Shown here: piece after piece, positions 22,803 through 23,747 of the stretch
How the letters are laid out: every line of letters starts with the position of its first letter
Position numbering within the stretch: position 1 is the stretch's first letter
DNA from: CADEED01 sp046733635
GTDB lineage: Bacteria > Pseudomonadota > Gammaproteobacteria > Steroidobacterales > Steroidobacteraceae
Reading direction: 5' to 3'
Assembly: GCA_046733635.1 (NCBI GenBank)
Contig: JBKPPO010000166.1
Location: forward strand, 1-23,747
Length of the DNA stretch: 23,747 nucleotides
Position numbers and translations under genes: made by a program
The notes under the pieces: model-generated
Databases searched by the model: none
Seen by the model: the letters and a program-made list of their open reading frames with translations, nothing else
What the model was told of the DNA's origin: nothing

Positions 22803-23747
22803 ATGAGGTTCTCCCATTTCAAGGTCGGCACGCGGTTGGGCGTAGGCTTCGGCGTGCTGCTGGCGATCTCGCTGGCGGTCAGCGGCATCAGCTGGTTACG
22901 CATGTCGCAGATCGACGATGCCACCGATCGCATCGTGCTCGAGGAGTGGGAAAAAGCCCGCCTCTCGATGGAAATGCAGATCCGCTCGCGCGACAACGCG
23001 GCGAAGGCGGCGCGCATCTTCCTCGCGGGCAATGACTCAGCCGCCATCGAGAAGCTGCGCGGCGAAATGTCCGTCAACAGCAAAGCCAACGAACAAGCTC
23101 TCGCGGAACTGGACAAACTCATCGAGGACCCGGCGGAGCAGAAGCTGATGGAAGAGGCCGCCCAGGCGCGTCTCAAATACAACGACTCGCGCGCCAAAGC
23201 CACCGAGCTGGCCAAGAGCGCGAGCACGCATGACGAAGCGCTGCACCTGTTCGTCACCGAGGTTTCCGACGACTTCGAGGCGTACATGACGCCGTTCGTG
23301 AAACTGCTCGAGAAGCAGAAGGAAGACTTCCATGCGGCCGGCCTCGAAGGGCAGCGCGCTTACGACAGCGGCCGCCAGGTGCTGATCGCCGCCAGCATCG
23401 TCGCGCTCCTCATCGGCATCGGGCTCGCCTGGACGCTGGCGCGCAGCATCGTGCGCCCGTTGAGCCGCGCCGTCGAAGTGGCCGAGGCCGTCAAGGCGGG
23501 CAAGCTGGACAACACCATCGAGGTGAACGGAAAGGACGAGACCGCCCGGCTGCTGCAGTCGCTCGACGACATGCAGGGCGCGCTGCGCGCGCGCGATCAG
23601 AAGGACGCGGATTCGCGCGGCCAGATCGCCGCGATCAACCGCGCGCAGGCCGTGATCGAGTTCGGCATGGACGGCACGATCCAGAGCATCAACGAGAACT
23701 TCGCCCGCTCGATGGGATATTCGAAGGACGAAGTGGTGGGCAAACAC
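22803..23747 (+). CDS. Second methyl-accepting chemotaxis protein, N-terminal part (runs off the window)
   Basis: The first 315 codons are present and open to the window's end. Helix 1 lies at about 12-32 (LGVGFGVLLAISLAVSGISWL), then a helical periplasmic sensor of about 160 residues with charged helices, helix 2 at about 193-213 (VLIAASIVALLIGIGLAWTLA), a HAMP domain (RPLSRAVEVAEAVKAGKLDN) and the start of a PAS domain (AAINRAQAVIEFGMDGTIQS) broken off after VVGKH. The region from HAMP onward closely resembles the preceding receptor, while the periplasmic part differs, so the pair look like duplicated receptors with different sensing ends. GGAG at 22792-22795 sets the ATG at 22803; an ATG four bases earlier is out of frame. 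Confidence 0.93.
   Translation, partial: MRFSHFKVGTRLGVGFGVLLAISLAVSGISWLRMSQIDDATDRIVLEEWEKARLSMEMQIRSRDNAAKAARIFLAGNDSAAIEKLRGEMSVNSKANEQALAELDKLIEDPAEQKLMEEAAQARLKYNDSRAKATELAKSASTHDEALHLFVTEVSDDFEAYMTPFVKLLEKQKEDFHAAGLEGQRAYDSGRQVLIAASIVALLIGIGLAWTLARSIVRPLSRAVEVAEAVKAGKLDNTIEVNGKDETARLLQSLDDMQGALRARDQKDADSRGQIAAINRAQAVIEFGMDGTIQSINENFARSMGYSKDEVVGKH

Noticed and set aside
20124..22817. An 897-codon open frame on the - strand covering the whole first receptor gene
   Set aside because: Antisense frame of a GC-rich gene. The translation is His/Arg/Asp/Leu-rich with no recognisable domain, while the + strand encodes an intact receptor with all family motifs.
22799..23035. ATG at 22799 opening a 78-codon frame just before the second receptor
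   Set aside because: Out of frame with the receptor, no family features, and the ATG at 22803 is better spaced from GGAG.

Overview
The window is one long, almost gap-free stretch of motility and chemotaxis genes, all on the + strand, from a GC-rich Gammaproteobacterium. That assignment rests on the gene set and order: fliHIJK, fliLMNOPQR-flhBA, flhF-flhG, fliA, cheY-cheZ, motC-motD, cheA-cheW. CheZ, FliO, the FlhF/FlhG pair and a MotCD stator together point to a polar-flagellated gammaproteobacterium of the Pseudomonas/Xanthomonadales/Steroidobacter sort. No rRNA or other taxonomic marker is present, so the genus cannot be named.

Layout. (1) 1-3003: the end of fliH, then fliI, fliJ and fliK (export ATPase complex and hook-length control), joined by overlaps or gaps of about 10 bases. 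(2) 3004-3257: one of only two real intergenic gaps. It holds a 115-bp imperfect inverted repeat (REPIN-like), an 18-bp palindrome and a textbook sigma-54 promoter (TGGCACG-N4-TTGCA) that should start the fliL operon. (3) 3258-10524: fliL, fliM, fliN, fliO, fliP, fliQ, fliR, flhB and flhA (C-ring and export gate). (4) 10541-13522: flhF, flhG and fliA (placement, number, and sigma-28). (5) 13553-20167: cheY, cheZ, motC, motD, a DUF2802-type small membrane protein, a STAS-domain protein, cheA and cheW. The motC-motD gap is filled exactly by a second REPIN-like element, which appears to supply the ribosome binding site of motD. (6) 20184-23747: two tandem, partly duplicated PAS-containing chemoreceptor genes. 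The first ends in a CheR-tether-type pentapeptide; the second runs off the window.

How they work together. Sigma-54 (probably with a FleQ-type activator encoded elsewhere) would drive fliL onward. The products build the switch (FliM, FliN), the export gate (FliO/P/Q/R, FlhA, FlhB) and its energiser (FliH, FliI, FliJ). FlhF and FlhG set pole and number, and FliA switches on late genes. CheA/CheW/MCPs phosphorylate CheY, which binds the FliM N-terminus; CheZ removes the phosphate; MotCD supplies torque.

The core genes are ordinary. The less ordinary material is the pair of repeat elements with identical internal spacing, the possible hairpin control of motD translation, the STAS gene inside the chemotaxis block, a gene order lacking cheB/parC/parP between motD and cheA, and the receptor duplication. 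No complete mobile element, CRISPR array, tRNA or rRNA was seen.
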